DNA from: Conexibacter sp. CPCC 206217
Lineage (GTDB): Bacteria; Actinomycetota; Thermoleophilia; Solirubrobacterales; Solirubrobacteraceae
Reading direction: 5' to 3'
Assembly (NCBI RefSeq): GCF_030646165.1
Contig: NZ_JAUTDO010000003.1
Span: 248,001-312,000, forward strand
DNA: 64,000 nt
Shown here: piece after piece, positions 24,789-33,700 of the stretch
Numbering within the stretch: the stretch's first letter is position 1
How the letters are laid out: every line of letters starts with the position of its first letter
Translations under genes and position numbers: made by a program
Notes under the pieces: model-generated
What the model was told of the DNA's origin: nothing
What the model saw: the letters and a program-made list of their open reading frames with translations, nothing else
Databases searched by the model: none

Positions 24789-25658
24789 ATGACAGGGAAC
24801 CTCACCGCCGCGGCGTGGGCCGAGGAACAGGTCGCCGCGGTCAGGGACGACCCGGCCCGTCGGCGGGCGCTGTTGGAGCGGACCTACCGCGGGCCGGACG
24901 GACACGCGCCGCGCCACCGCCGCTTCCGGCGGGCTGCGCTGTCGTTCATGCGCTGGCAGCTGCAGCGCGGTCTGCTGCAGCCGCTCGACGCCTCGCCGCC
25001 CGGCAGCGAATGGTGGCGCCGCGTCAACGGCCGTCTGCTGCGCGACGGCTGCGAGGCGGTCGCGCTCGCGGCGGGGCTGCCGGGCGAGCCGTCGTCGGAG
25101 CCGGTGCGCTGGTGGAACGCGTTCGTCGCCGCGCCGACCGCGAGCACCTGGTATCGCGCCCACAACGCGAGCATCGCCGCCGGGTACCTCGAGAACGCCG
25201 GCCTCGCCGCGCGCGAGAGCGAGCCCGAGCGCTTCTTCATGAACGTCGCGCTGCTGCGCGTGCAGTACGCGCACGCGCTGGTCGCGGCGCCGCGGCTGGC
25301 GCTCGCGCGGTTCGCGCCGCTGGGCCGCGTCCTCGGCGACCCGCGGCTCGGCATGGCCGGCGCGTTCCTCTCGCTCGGGCGCGTCCTGCCGGACCGCTAT
25401 CCGCTCGACGACGACGTCGAGACGTACCTCGCCGGCGAGCATCGCCTCGGTCGCGTGCTCGACTACGCCGTGATCGTCCCGCGGCTGCAGCGGCTCTACG
25501 ACTGGTCCGCGCAGGAGCTGCGCGAGCCGCGGCTGTGCGGGCTCGTCCACGACGGCAACCCGGTCTACGCCTTCCCGCGCGAGAAGTGCCACGTCTGGCG
25601 CGCACGGCAGATGCCGTGGTACGGCCGGGCGCTGGAGCGCGCGACGCGGATCGGTTGA
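24789..25658 (+). CDS. Hypothetical protein
   Basis: 289 residues, not recognised. Mostly helical, with many Trp and Arg residues (SEWWRRVNGRLL, VRWWNAFV, TWYRAHNASIAAGYL), no signal peptide, no membrane segment and no cofactor motif. It reads as a single folded soluble domain. The ATG at 24789 is chosen; an ATG at 24750 would add 13 residues. Neighbours (DUF1275, LtrA) give no pathway hint. Confidence 0.72.
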   Translation: MTGNLTAAAWAEEQVAAVRDDPARRRALLERTYRGPDGHAPRHRRFRRAALSFMRWQLQRGLLQPLDASPPGSEWWRRVNGRLLRDGCEAVALAAGLPGEPSSEPVRWWNAFVAAPTASTWYRAHNASIAAGYLENAGLAARESEPERFFMNVALLRVQYAHALVAAPRLALARFAPLGRVLGDPRLGMAGAFLSLGRVLPDRYPLDDDVETYLAGEHRLGRVLDYAVIVPRLQRLYDWSAQELREPRLCGLVHDGNPVYAFPREKCHVWRARQMPWYGRALERATRIG

Positions 25659-25706
25659 ACGCCGCCGCGTCTGCCGCGCGTGAGATCTTTCGCCGATGAT
25701 CGCGCG

Positions 25707-26924
25707 ATGACGGAGCCGCGCCTCCCCGATCTTCCAGGGTCCGACGAGCGCGGCGACGCGCCGGAGCAGCGTGCGACGTGGACCGAGCTGTTCTTCGACC
25801 TCGTCGTCGTGGCCGGGATCAGCAAGCTCGCCGACCTGCTTCACGACGGGCCGACGTGGGGCGATCTCGGGCTGTACGCGGTGCTCTATCTCGCCTTCTG
25901 GATCGTCTGGAGCGGGTTCATGATCTACGGCGACGTCCGCGCTCAGGACGCGCGCACGTGGACGATGCTGCGCGGGATGCTCGGGCTGGCGGTGCTCGCG
26001 GCCGCCGTCCCGGAGGTGCAGGGCGACCACGCGGTCGCGTTCATCATCGTCTACGTGGTCCTGCGCGCGATGGCCGCGCAGGTGTGGCGGCGCGGGACGG
26101 TCGTCGTCGACTGGCCGCTGGCGCAGGTCGGCGGCGGCACGACCCCGTGGATCGTCTCGCTGTGGGTGCACACCGACGCCCGCTACTGGCTGTGGGCACT
26201 GGGGATCGCCATCGACCTGTGGATTCTCTTCTCCGTGTCGGGCGCGAGAGTGCTCGCGCGCTCGACCGAGCGCCTGCAGCAGGCCGTCCGCCGCCGCGGC
26301 GCCCCGCCCGAGGGCAGCGAGCCGACGATCGAGGCCGCGCGCACGAACCCGGAGCACGTCGCCGAGCGGCTCGGGCTGTACGTGCTGATCGTGCTCGGCG
26401 AAGGGGTCGTCCTGGGGATCGACGCCGCGTCGGAGGTTGCCTGGGATCGGCCCGTCGTCGCCAGCGCGCTCGGCGGCTTCGCCGTGCTCGTCGGGCTCTG
26501 GTGGCTGTCGCTCACCGGCGGCTTCGCGGGCGTCCCGCAGTTGCGGCCGGGACATCTCCCGCTGCGGCGGGTGATGCTGCTGCACGCGCTGACCACGGGT
26601 GTGATCGCCGCGCTGGCCGCCGGTCTGGGAGCGGCCGTCCTGCACGCCGAGGACCACCTTCCGCCGAGCGCGCGCTGGCTGCTGTGCGCGACGATCGCGG
26701 CCTACGCGGCGATCGCAGCCGTCAGCGCCCTGATCGCCGACGCGAGGACGGCCGAGGTCACGCGCTGGGCGCTGCCGGGCCTCGCGATCCCACTGCTGCT
26801 CGGGGCGTTCGGCGACCACATCGACGTCGGCGTCCTGGTCTGGGCGCTCGCCCTGACGGTCGGCTGGACGATCTACTGCACGCGCCCGCCGGGCACGCGG
26901 TCGGCGGCCGCACAGGCGGCTTAG
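25707..26924 (+). CDS. LtrA family membrane protein (low temperature requirement)
   Basis: 405 residues from ATG 25707; the GTG at 25680 is an alternative. About eleven membrane helices. The family marks are the N-terminal ATWTELFFDLVVVAGISKLA and the central ERLGLYVLIVLGEGVVLGI. LtrA was first linked to growth of Listeria at low temperature; its molecular role is unknown. It starts 48 bp after the hypothetical gene and could be co-transcribed. Confidence 0.9.
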   Translation: MTEPRLPDLPGSDERGDAPEQRATWTELFFDLVVVAGISKLADLLHDGPTWGDLGLYAVLYLAFWIVWSGFMIYGDVRAQDARTWTMLRGMLGLAVLAAAVPEVQGDHAVAFIIVYVVLRAMAAQVWRRGTVVVDWPLAQVGGGTTPWIVSLWVHTDARYWLWALGIAIDLWILFSVSGARVLARSTERLQQAVRRRGAPPEGSEPTIEAARTNPEHVAERLGLYVLIVLGEGVVLGIDAASEVAWDRPVVASALGGFAVLVGLWWLSLTGGFAGVPQLRPGHLPLRRVMLLHALTTGVIAALAAGLGAAVLHAEDHLPPSARWLLCATIAAYAAIAAVSALIADARTAEVTRWALPGLAIPLLLGAFGDHIDVGVLVWALALTVGWTIYCTRPPGTRSAAAQAA

Positions 26925-27010
26925 GCCGTGAGGAACGGCGTCAGCACCTCGCGCAGACATCCGGCCGCCGGAGCGGTGCTGGTGGCCGCGGCGGGCGGTA
27001 CGGTGCCACG

Positions 27011-28021
27011 ATGACGCGGCGCTCGACGTTCCTGCGGACCTTCGCCACCACGGTGGCGCTCGTGACCCTCGGCGCCGGCCAGGCGCACGCGCACGGGACC
27101 ACCTACTTCCCCGCCTCGCGCACGTATGCGTGCCGGTACGTCGACAGAACGCCCGGCCCGTGCGCGAACGCCTGGCGCAGCAATCCGCAGGCGCTGTACG
27201 ACTGGATGGCGCTGCTGATCTCCAACGCAGACGGGCGCCACCGCGAGCTGATCCCGAACGGGAAGCTGTGCTCGGCCGGCGACCCGAAGTACGCGGCGTT
27301 CGACAAGCCGTCGGCGGCGTGGCCGGCGACCGGCGTCAGAGCTGGGCCGCAGACGATCAGATACGTCCTCAACGCGCCGCACGCGACGCTCTACTACCGC
27401 TTCTACCTCACCAAGCAGGGCTTCGATCCGGCGACGCAGGCGCTCGGCTGGGGCGACCTCGAGCTGATCCACGACTCCGGCCGCCGCCCGGCCGCGACGA
27501 TGGAGTCCTTCCAGGTCGACCTGCCGCAGCGCAGCGGACGCCAGATCCTCTATGTGATCTGGCAGCGCAGCGACAGCCCGGAAGCGTTCTACGCCTGCAG
27601 CGACCTGATCTTCGGCGCGCCCGGGACGCTGCCGCTCGCGCCGCCGATGCCGGACGAGATGGCGGGCCAGCCGGGCGCGGGCGGCGGCGGGCATACGGGA
27701 CACGGCGGCCACGGCGGTGGCAGAGGCATGCCCAGAACGGCCCCGTCCTCCCCGCTCAGACTCTCCGGGAGAGGCATCTCGATGCGCCGCAGAATCGACG
27801 ACGACTGGAGCACGGGCTACTGCGCGACCGTCACCGTCCGCAACCGCTCCAAGCGCTCGCGCGCATGGAGAGCGACGATGCGGATGCCCGACCGCATCGA
27901 CACGATCTGGGACGCGGTCGCCGCCAGAGACGGCGGCCGCCTGAGCGTGCGCGGCAAGCCCTACAACCGCACGCTGCGCCCAGGCGGCTCGACCTCGTTC
28001 GGCTACTGCGCCACGCGCTGA
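27011..28021 (+). CDS. Lytic polysaccharide monooxygenase (AA10) with CBM2-like domain
   Basis: 336 residues. The signal peptide ends ...GQAHA, leaving His28 as the mature N-terminus. With His124 (APHAT) it forms the copper histidine brace of AA10 enzymes, which oxidatively cleave chitin or cellulose. The family segments WQRSDSPEAFYACSDLIF and YYRFYLTKQGF are present. A glycine/histidine-rich linker (about 219-240) leads to a C-terminal ~85-residue domain with W-S-T-G-Y, VTVRNRS, W-R, YN and GGSTSFGYC. That domain fits a CBM2 cellulose/chitin-binding module. The protein acts outside the cell. It is convergent with dhaK. Confidence 0.9.
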   Translation: MTRRSTFLRTFATTVALVTLGAGQAHAHGTTYFPASRTYACRYVDRTPGPCANAWRSNPQALYDWMALLISNADGRHRELIPNGKLCSAGDPKYAAFDKPSAAWPATGVRAGPQTIRYVLNAPHATLYYRFYLTKQGFDPATQALGWGDLELIHDSGRRPAATMESFQVDLPQRSGRQILYVIWQRSDSPEAFYACSDLIFGAPGTLPLAPPMPDEMAGQPGAGGGGHTGHGGHGGGRGMPRTAPSSPLRLSGRGISMRRRIDDDWSTGYCATVTVRNRSKRSRAWRATMRMPDRIDTIWDAVAARDGGRLSVRGKPYNRTLRPGGSTSFGYCATR

Positions 28022-28025
28022 GCGC

Positions 28026-29021
28026 TCAGAACGTGTGCGCCGCGATCTGCGCCGGCGCGCCCAGCAGGTCCTTCAGCTCGTCGTCGAGACGCACCAGCGT
28101 CAGCGACGCGCCGGCCATGTCGAGCGAGGTGCAGTACTCGCCGACGTAGGAGCGGCCGATCTCGATGCCGCGGCCGGCGAGCGCCTCGTGCGCGTGGGCG
28201 TAGAGCACGTACAGCTCGGAGATCGGCGTGCCGCCGAGGCCGTTGACCATCAGCGCGACCTCGTCACCCGAGGTGTACGGCAGGTCGTCGACGATCGCGT
28301 CGAGCATCTCGTCGACCAACTCGTCGGCGCGCTTCATCGGCTCGCGGCGCCGCCCCGGCTCGCCGTGGATGCCGACGCCGACCTCGATCTCGTTCTCGCC
28401 GAGGTCGAACAGCGGCGAGCCCTTCGCCGGCGGCGTGCAGGAGGTGAGTGCGATCCCCATCGAGCGCGTCACCGAATTCACCCGCTCACCGAGTGACACG
28501 AGGTCGTCCAGTTCGGCCCCTTGCTCACTCGCCGCGCCGAGCGCCTTGATGACGAAGAAGTTGCCCGCCACACCGCGCCGCCCGACCGTGTAGGTCGAGT
28601 CGTTGACCGCGACGTCGTCGTCGACCACGACCGTGCCGACGCGGATGCCCTCGGCCTCCGCCAGCTCGCGTCCCATGTCGAACGCCATGCGGTCGCCGGT
28701 GTAGTTGTTGATGATGTGCAGCACGCCCATCTCCGAGCGCAGCAGCTTCGTCGTCTCGTAAACGTAGTCCGACGGCGGCGCGGAGAAGACGTCGCCCGGA
28801 CAGGCGGCGTCGAGCATGCCCGGTCCGACGGCCATCGCGTGCGCCGGCTCGTGTCCTGAACCGGAGCCCTGCACGATCGAGACCTTGTCGTCGCGCGGGG
28901 CGTCGGCGCGCATGATCAGGTTGTAGTCCGGCACGTATCTGAGCGTGTCCGGGTTGGCGAGCGCGATGCCCTTCAGCATCTCGGGCACGAACTGCTGGGG
29001 ATCGTTGACGAACTTCTTCAC
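28026..29021 (-). CDS. dhaK: Dihydroxyacetone kinase, DhaK subunit
   Basis: 331 residues, the usual length. Binds a three- or four-carbon ketose covalently through a histidine (here in GVGIHGEPG, about residue 217) for phosphorylation by DhaL. Family marks: GSGSGHEPAH, the IINNYTGDRM block and the ending YCTSLDMAGASLTL. It is the last gene of an operon led by a class II aldolase, 73 bp after dhaL. No DhaM phosphotransferase subunit is found in the window, so whether ATP or the PTS supplies phosphate is open. A related substrate such as erythrulose is possible. Confidence 0.94.
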   Translation of the reverse strand: MKKFVNDPQQFVPEMLKGIALANPDTLRYVPDYNLIMRADAPRDDKVSIVQGSGSGHEPAHAMAVGPGMLDAACPGDVFSAPPSDYVYETTKLLRSEMGVLHIINNYTGDRMAFDMGRELAEAEGIRVGTVVVDDDVAVNDSTYTVGRRGVAGNFFVIKALGAASEQGAELDDLVSLGERVNSVTRSMGIALTSCTPPAKGSPLFDLGENEIEVGVGIHGEPGRRREPMKRADELVDEMLDAIVDDLPYTSGDEVALMVNGLGGTPISELYVLYAHAHEALAGRGIEIGRSYVGEYCTSLDMAGASLTLVRLDDELKDLLGAPAQIAAHTF

Positions 29022-29094
29022 GACTCCTCCTTTGGTTCCACAGGCAGGCAGGCGTTGTTGATCCAGAGTTCAGACGTTCAAGCGCTCAAGCGGT

Positions 29095-29742
29095 TCATGC
29101 GTCCGTCGCGTCCCACCCGTCGCGGACCGCTTCGAACATCACCGCGACGGCGATCGCGCCGGCGTCGACGGAGTCGAGCGAGCGCTCTCCCGCGTACGCC
29201 GCGCGCCCGCGTCTGGCGAGCATTCCTCTCGTCCCCTCGGCGGCGCTGCGCGCGCTCGTCGCGCCGGCGGTGAGCGCGGCGGCGGCGCCGTTGCCGGCCG
29301 TCAGCTCCCGCTCCAGCGTGTCGACCGCCGGCACGAGCGCGTCGAGCAGCGTCTTGTCCCCCACGTCGGATCCGCCGCGCTGCTTGATCCCCTCGATCGA
29401 TGCCCGCAGCGCGCTCACCACGTCCGCGCCGTCGGGATCCGGTCTGTCTCTCAGCGCCATCGCGGCACGCAGGAAGGCGGTCCCCCAGATCGGCCCGGAG
29501 GCACCGCCGACGCGACCGGAGATCACCATCGCGCAACGCCGCAGCAGCCCGGCGACGTCGTCGTACTCGAGCGTCTCCCAGTCCTCCATCAGTCTGCCGA
29601 AGCCGCGCGCGAGCGAGTAGCCGAAGTCGCCGTCGCCGACGACCGCGTCCAGTTCGCAGAAGTACGTCTCGTTGTCGATCGCGGTCGCGGCGATGATGCG
29701 CACCACCTGCTGCGCCTCGCTCAACGGGGTCACCTGGGTCAC
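29095..29742 (-). CDS. dhaL: Dihydroxyacetone kinase, DhaL subunit
   Basis: 215 residues from GTG 29742, with GGAGGAG five bases upstream. All-helical nucleotide-binding subunit that phosphorylates the sugar held by DhaK. The metal/ADP site motif DAVVGDGDFGYSL, the GGASGPIWGTAF loop and the GGSDVGDKTLLDAL block are intact. Its GTG overlaps the TGA of the HAD gene (GTGA), so translation is coupled. In PTS-type systems DhaL holds ADP permanently; the sequence alone does not decide the type. Confidence 0.94.
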   Translation of the reverse strand: MTQVTPLSEAQQVVRIIAATAIDNETYFCELDAVVGDGDFGYSLARGFGRLMEDWETLEYDDVAGLLRRCAMVISGRVGGASGPIWGTAFLRAAMALRDRPDPDGADVVSALRASIEGIKQRGGSDVGDKTLLDALVPAVDTLERELTAGNGAAAALTAGATSARSAAEGTRGMLARRGRAAYAGERSLDSVDAGAIAVAVMFEAVRDGWDATDA

Positions 29743-30530
29743 GACGACTCCTCCGGGGTCGGGACCCCGAGGCACGCCTCGAGGTCGGCCAACGTGATGG
29801 TCGCGCCGGGCCGGGCGGCGCTGCGGTTGGCGAGCACGCGCGCCGGCTGGCCGGCGTCGCCGAGGCTCGTGACGACGAGCGCGGCCTCGCTCATGTCCTC
29901 GTCCTGCGTGTAGCCGTTGACGGTCACGACGCAGCTGATCCCCGCGCCGACGGCGGCCAGCAGCCCGTTGCGCGAGTCCTCGATCGCAATCGCCTCCTGC
30001 GGCCGCGCGCCGAGCCGCTCCAGCGCCAGCTCGTAGACCGCCGGATCGGGCTTCTTGCGCGGGACCATGTCGCCCGCGACGACCTCGAAACGCGCCGCGC
30101 GCTCGGCGCCGACGGCATGCTCCAGCACCGCGCGGACCGACTCCTCCGCCGAGGTCGAGGCGACCGCCAGCGACCAGCCGGCCGCGAGCGCCTCGCCGAC
30201 GACGCGGGCGATCCCCGCGCGCGCGGGCAGCTCGCCGGCCTGCACGCGCGCCTTGTAGAGCGCGGTCTTGTGCTGGTGCCACGCCTGCAGCAGCTCGCGC
30301 TGCCCGTCGGGATCTGCCGGCAGCCGCTGGCCGCGGACCAGCTGCGCGTCGTCGAAGAGGGTCGCCATCCGCTCCTTGCCGCCGCCGATCTTCAGCAGCT
30401 CGCCGTAGCGCTCCTCGCTCCAGCGGACTGGCAGCCCGAACGCCTCGAAGGTCGCGTTGAACGCGGGCAGGTGGCCGTGGCGTTCGGTGTCGGCGAGGAC
30501 GCCGTCGCAGTCGAACACCAGCGCCTTCAT
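29739..30530 (-). CDS. CbbY-like HAD-family sugar phosphatase
   Basis: 263 residues. HAD nucleophile motif FDCDGVLADTE (Asp7 and Asp9), then GHLPAFNATF and YGELLKIGGGKERM, which closely follow the CbbY pattern, plus STSAEESV, RKKPDPAVY and IEDSRNG as later HAD motifs. CbbY proteins dephosphorylate xylulose-1,5-bisphosphate, a Rubisco inhibitor; relatives are phosphomutases or other sugar phosphatases. Here it sits between an aldolase gene and dhaL with ATGA and GTGA overlaps, which implies a shared sugar-phosphate pathway. No Rubisco gene is in the window. Confidence 0.88.
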   Translation of the reverse strand: MKALVFDCDGVLADTERHGHLPAFNATFEAFGLPVRWSEERYGELLKIGGGKERMATLFDDAQLVRGQRLPADPDGQRELLQAWHQHKTALYKARVQAGELPARAGIARVVGEALAAGWSLAVASTSAEESVRAVLEHAVGAERAARFEVVAGDMVPRKKPDPAVYELALERLGARPQEAIAIEDSRNGLLAAVGAGISCVVTVNGYTQDEDMSEAALVVTSLGDAGQPARVLANRSAARPGATITLADLEACLGVPTPEESS

Positions 30531-31399
30531 CCGCGTGCCTGCACAGCGGTCGCCTTGCCGGCCGATCCGAACATGCTGATGTGGTCCTCGGCCATCGCCT
30601 GGACCGCCTGCGAGACGTGTCTGAAGAGCGACGGCGGGTCGTGCTTGGCGGGGTTGGCGTCGAGGAAGGCGCGCGCCGCGTCGGTGTAGGCGATCTTCAG
30701 CGCGGTCGAGATGTTGACCTTCGCGCAGCCGCGCGCGATCAGGTCCTCGAACTGCTCGCGCGCGAGGCCGGTGCCGCCGTGCAGCACCATCGGGATCGGC
30801 TGCCGCGCGACCAGCTCGGTGACGCGCTCGGGCATCAGGTGCGGCTCGGCCGCGTACATCCCGTGCGCGGTCCCGATCGCGGGCGCGAACGCGTAGACGC
30901 CGGTGTCGGCGATGAAGCCGTCGGAGATCTCGATCGGATGGACGAGGCCGCCCTCGTCGGAGCCGACGCCGTCCTCGACGCCGCGGACGGTCTCGATCTC
31001 GCCCTCGACCTGGGCGTCGTAGCGCGCGGCCTCCTGCACGACCTCGGCGGTCTGGCGGCGGTTCTCCTCGACGTCGAGATGCGAGCCGTCGAACAGCACC
31101 GAGTTCCAGCCGTTCTGCAGGCAGATGCTGATCCACTCGCGCTCGGGGCAGTGGTCGAGATGCAGCGCGACCGGCACCGACGCCGCCTCCGCGCGCGCGC
31201 GGAACAGCTGCGACAGGACGGGCGCGCCGATCGACTTGACGGTCTTCAGCGAGGTCTGCACGATCAGCGGCGCCTCGAGCACTTCGGCGGCGGCGATCAC
31301 GGACTGCAGGCTGAGGTCGTCGACGATGTTGATCGCGGCGACGCCATAGCGCTCCTCGAACGCCGGGTCGAGGACCTGCTTCAGCGAAGCGACTGCCAT
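30527..31399 (-). CDS. Class II (zinc) ketose-bisphosphate aldolase
   Basis: 290 residues from ATG 31399; an ATG at 31426 would add nine residues. TIM-barrel aldolase of the FbaA/GatY/KbaY family. Zinc ligands are seen as HLDHC, GTAHGMY and VLHGGTGL, with NISTALKIAYTDA near the C-terminus for phosphate binding. Class II aldolases split fructose- or tagatose-type bisphosphates to dihydroxyacetone phosphate and an aldehyde. First gene of the operon with the CbbY-like phosphatase, dhaL and dhaK. Its exact substrate cannot be told from sequence. Confidence 0.92.
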   Translation of the reverse strand: MAVASLKQVLDPAFEERYGVAAINIVDDLSLQSVIAAAEVLEAPLIVQTSLKTVKSIGAPVLSQLFRARAEAASVPVALHLDHCPEREWISICLQNGWNSVLFDGSHLDVEENRRQTAEVVQEAARYDAQVEGEIETVRGVEDGVGSDEGGLVHPIEISDGFIADTGVYAFAPAIGTAHGMYAAEPHLMPERVTELVARQPIPMVLHGGTGLAREQFEDLIARGCAKVNISTALKIAYTDAARAFLDANPAKHDPPSLFRHVSQAVQAMAEDHISMFGSAGKATAVQARG

Positions 31400-31561
31400 G
31401 ACGAACCTGCTTCCGGGTTGCTGCATGCCCCTACGGTTTCATGGTCCCCAAACCGACGCTCGCGCACACTGCCGCGGCATACGTCTAAGCGCCATGTCTC
31501 ACCCCCTGAAGGGATCTGACGAACAGCGCAACAAGCGGCGTTCGAGCTCGTCTCAGTCGTT

Positions 31562-33562
31562 GTGAGCATTGTTCGACGGATTGCAGCAGGCGGCGTCGCG
31601 ATCGGCGTGACGCTGCTGGCGGGCGGCGCGCAGGCCGCGGCCGCCGCGGATGCGCCCCCGGCCGCGCAACGGCTCGTCTCGTTCTCCTCCTGCGAGGAGC
31701 TGCTCGGATACGAGCGCGATCACCTGCCCGAGCCGGTCCCGTACGACCCGTCGAAGCCGATCCCGCCGACGGCGATGCCGACCCCGGCCGCGGGAATGCC
31801 CGAGACCGACTCCGCCACGGCCGCGCCGGGCGGCAGCGCGGTCGGCGAGGAGCCGGACTTCTCCTCCACCAACGTGCAGGAGGACGGCGTCGACGAGCCG
31901 GACACGGTCAAGACCGACGGCCGCCGCATCTTCACGATCGCGCGCGGGAAGTTCGTCGAGCTGGACGCTCGCTCGGCCACGCCGCGCGTGCTGGGGACGC
32001 TCAGACTGGAGGGCAACAGCCAGCAGCTGCTGCTGTCCGGCCACCGCGCACTCGTGATCGCGCAGGTCTACAGCGCGCCGATCGGCATCCCCACGCCGCT
32101 GCCGGTGCCGCAGACCGCCGCGCCAGCGCCCGCTCCGTCCGCCACGAACGCGCCGTCGGTCGCGACGCCTCCCTCGGCCCGCCCCGCGATGGTCGCGATG
32201 CCGACCCCCAGCCAGACGCTCCTGACCGAACTGGACCTGACGCTGCCCGGCCGCCCGCGGATCGTGCGCAACCTGCGCGTCGACGGCGCGCTGCGTGCCG
32301 CGCGCGTCGTGGACGGGATCGTGCGGCTGGTGACCTCCGCCTCGCCGCAGGCGCTCGTCGACGAGGACGTGCGGGCGCAGGTCGCGGGCTGGGTCCCGCA
32401 CTACCGCGTCCGCAACCGCCGCACGGGCCGTACCGCGACGCGCCCCGTCTCCGCCTGCACGCAGGTCCGCCGCCCGGCGGAGTTCTCCGGCTTCGGCCTG
32501 CTGACGGTGCTCTCGATCGACCTCGCGAGAGGCCTGACGCCGGTCGATTCCGACAGCGTCCTGGCCGACGTCGGGACGGTCTACAGCTCGCGTGACGCGC
32601 TCTACGTCGCGAGCTACGCGCAGCAGGGGACGACGACCGACGCGGCCAGCCCCGACAGCTCGGTTTCCTCCGACGGCAGCGGCAGCGGCTCGACCGCCTC
32701 GACGCTGATCCACAAGTTCGCGCTGCGCCCCGACGGCCAGACGCAGTACCGCGCGAGCGGCCGCGTCGCCGGCTCGCTGCTGAGCCAGTGGTCGCTGTCG
32801 GAGCAGGACGGCGTCGTGCGCGCCGCCAGCACGGTCACGCCGCCGTGGACGGCGGGCGTCTCGACGCAGCAGAGCGAGAGCTTCGTCACCACGCTCGGCG
32901 AGCGCGACGGCAAGCTCGTGCAACTCGGCCAGGTCGGCGGCCTCGGGCGCGGCGAGCGGATCTACGCCGTGCGCTTCATCGGCGACGTCGGCTACGTCGT
33001 GACGTTCCGCCAGACCGACCCGCTCTACACGCTCGACCTCGCCGACCCGGCCAGACCTCGCTTGCTGGGCGAGCTGAAGATCCCCGGCTACTCGGCCTAC
33101 CTGCACCCGGTCGGCGAGGACCTGCTGCTCGGCGTCGGCCAGGACGCGGACGAGCTGGGCCGGCGGCGCGGCGGCCAGGTGTCGCTGTTCGACGTCTCGG
33201 ACCTCAGACGGCCGCGCCGGCTCGCGACCGCCGCGCTGCCCGGCTGGTCCTCTCAGGTCGAGTGGGACCACCACGCGTTCCTCTACTGGCCGCGCACGCG
33301 CCTGGCCGTGATCCCCGCCGACGGCTTCGGCGCCGACGGCACGCGCGCCGGCGCGAGCGGCTTCCGCATCACCCGCGCCGGCGGGCTGCGCAAGGTCGGT
33401 GAGCTGCGCCACCCCGACGCCGGCGCTTACTCCGGCGACGCCGTCGACCGCTCGGTCGTGGTCGGCAGACGGCTGTTCACGCTCTCCGACCTGGGCGTGA
33501 TGTCGAGCGATCTCGACTCGCTCGCCGACGGCCGCTGGCTCGCATTCCCCGATGCCGGCTGA
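31562..33562 (+). CDS. Secreted beta-propeller domain protein
   Basis: 666 residues from GTG 31562 with a signal peptide. The block DFSSTNVQEDGVDEPDTVKT followed by DGRRIFTI is the signature of the secreted beta-propeller family (Pfam Beta_propel, PF09826). Repeated blade-like elements follow (ELDLTLPGRPRIVRN, TLDLADPARPRLLGE, VSLFDVSDLRRPRRLA). Two proline/serine-rich insertions (about 180-215 and 355-380) look disordered. Members are found in bacteria and archaea with unknown function. Divergent from the aldolase operon across about 160 bp. Confidence 0.88.
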   Translation: MSIVRRIAAGGVAIGVTLLAGGAQAAAAADAPPAAQRLVSFSSCEELLGYERDHLPEPVPYDPSKPIPPTAMPTPAAGMPETDSATAAPGGSAVGEEPDFSSTNVQEDGVDEPDTVKTDGRRIFTIARGKFVELDARSATPRVLGTLRLEGNSQQLLLSGHRALVIAQVYSAPIGIPTPLPVPQTAAPAPAPSATNAPSVATPPSARPAMVAMPTPSQTLLTELDLTLPGRPRIVRNLRVDGALRAARVVDGIVRLVTSASPQALVDEDVRAQVAGWVPHYRVRNRRTGRTATRPVSACTQVRRPAEFSGFGLLTVLSIDLARGLTPVDSDSVLADVGTVYSSRDALYVASYAQQGTTTDAASPDSSVSSDGSGSGSTASTLIHKFALRPDGQTQYRASGRVAGSLLSQWSLSEQDGVVRAASTVTPPWTAGVSTQQSESFVTTLGERDGKLVQLGQVGGLGRGERIYAVRFIGDVGYVVTFRQTDPLYTLDLADPARPRLLGELKIPGYSAYLHPVGEDLLLGVGQDADELGRRRGGQVSLFDVSDLRRPRRLATAALPGWSSQVEWDHHAFLYWPRTRLAVIPADGFGADGTRAGASGFRITRAGGLRKVGELRHPDAGAYSGDAVDRSVVVGRRLFTLSDLGVMSSDLDSLADGRWLAFPDAG

Positions 33563-33573
33563 GGCGTCGCCGC

Positions 33574-33597
33574 GGCGGTGGAATCGCCCGCCACCGC
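33574..33597. terminator. Hairpin after beta-propeller gene
   Basis: GCGGTGG (33574-33580) pairs with CCACCGC (33591-33597) around a 10-nt loop, 12 bp after the beta-propeller stop. A second GC hairpin (33608-33613 with 33633-33638) follows. No T-tract. Likely terminator pair. Confidence 0.5.
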
Positions 33598-33700
33598 AGC
33601 GAATGAAGCCCCGAAAACCGGTGTCGTCGAACCGGGGCGAAGCTCCATAACAGCGGTCGAGCAGCGAAGCCGCTGCAAGGCTGGGTATACGGTGCTCCAG

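Noticed and set aside
23910..26960. A 1016-codon open frame on the minus strand
   Set aside because: Covers DUF1275, the hypothetical gene and LtrA; the translation is Arg/Pro/Ala-rich low complexity with no domain.
33608..33650. A possible tRNA T-arm-like GTCGAACC segment
   Set aside because: No matching acceptor or anticodon arms around it; it fits a hairpin between two genes better.
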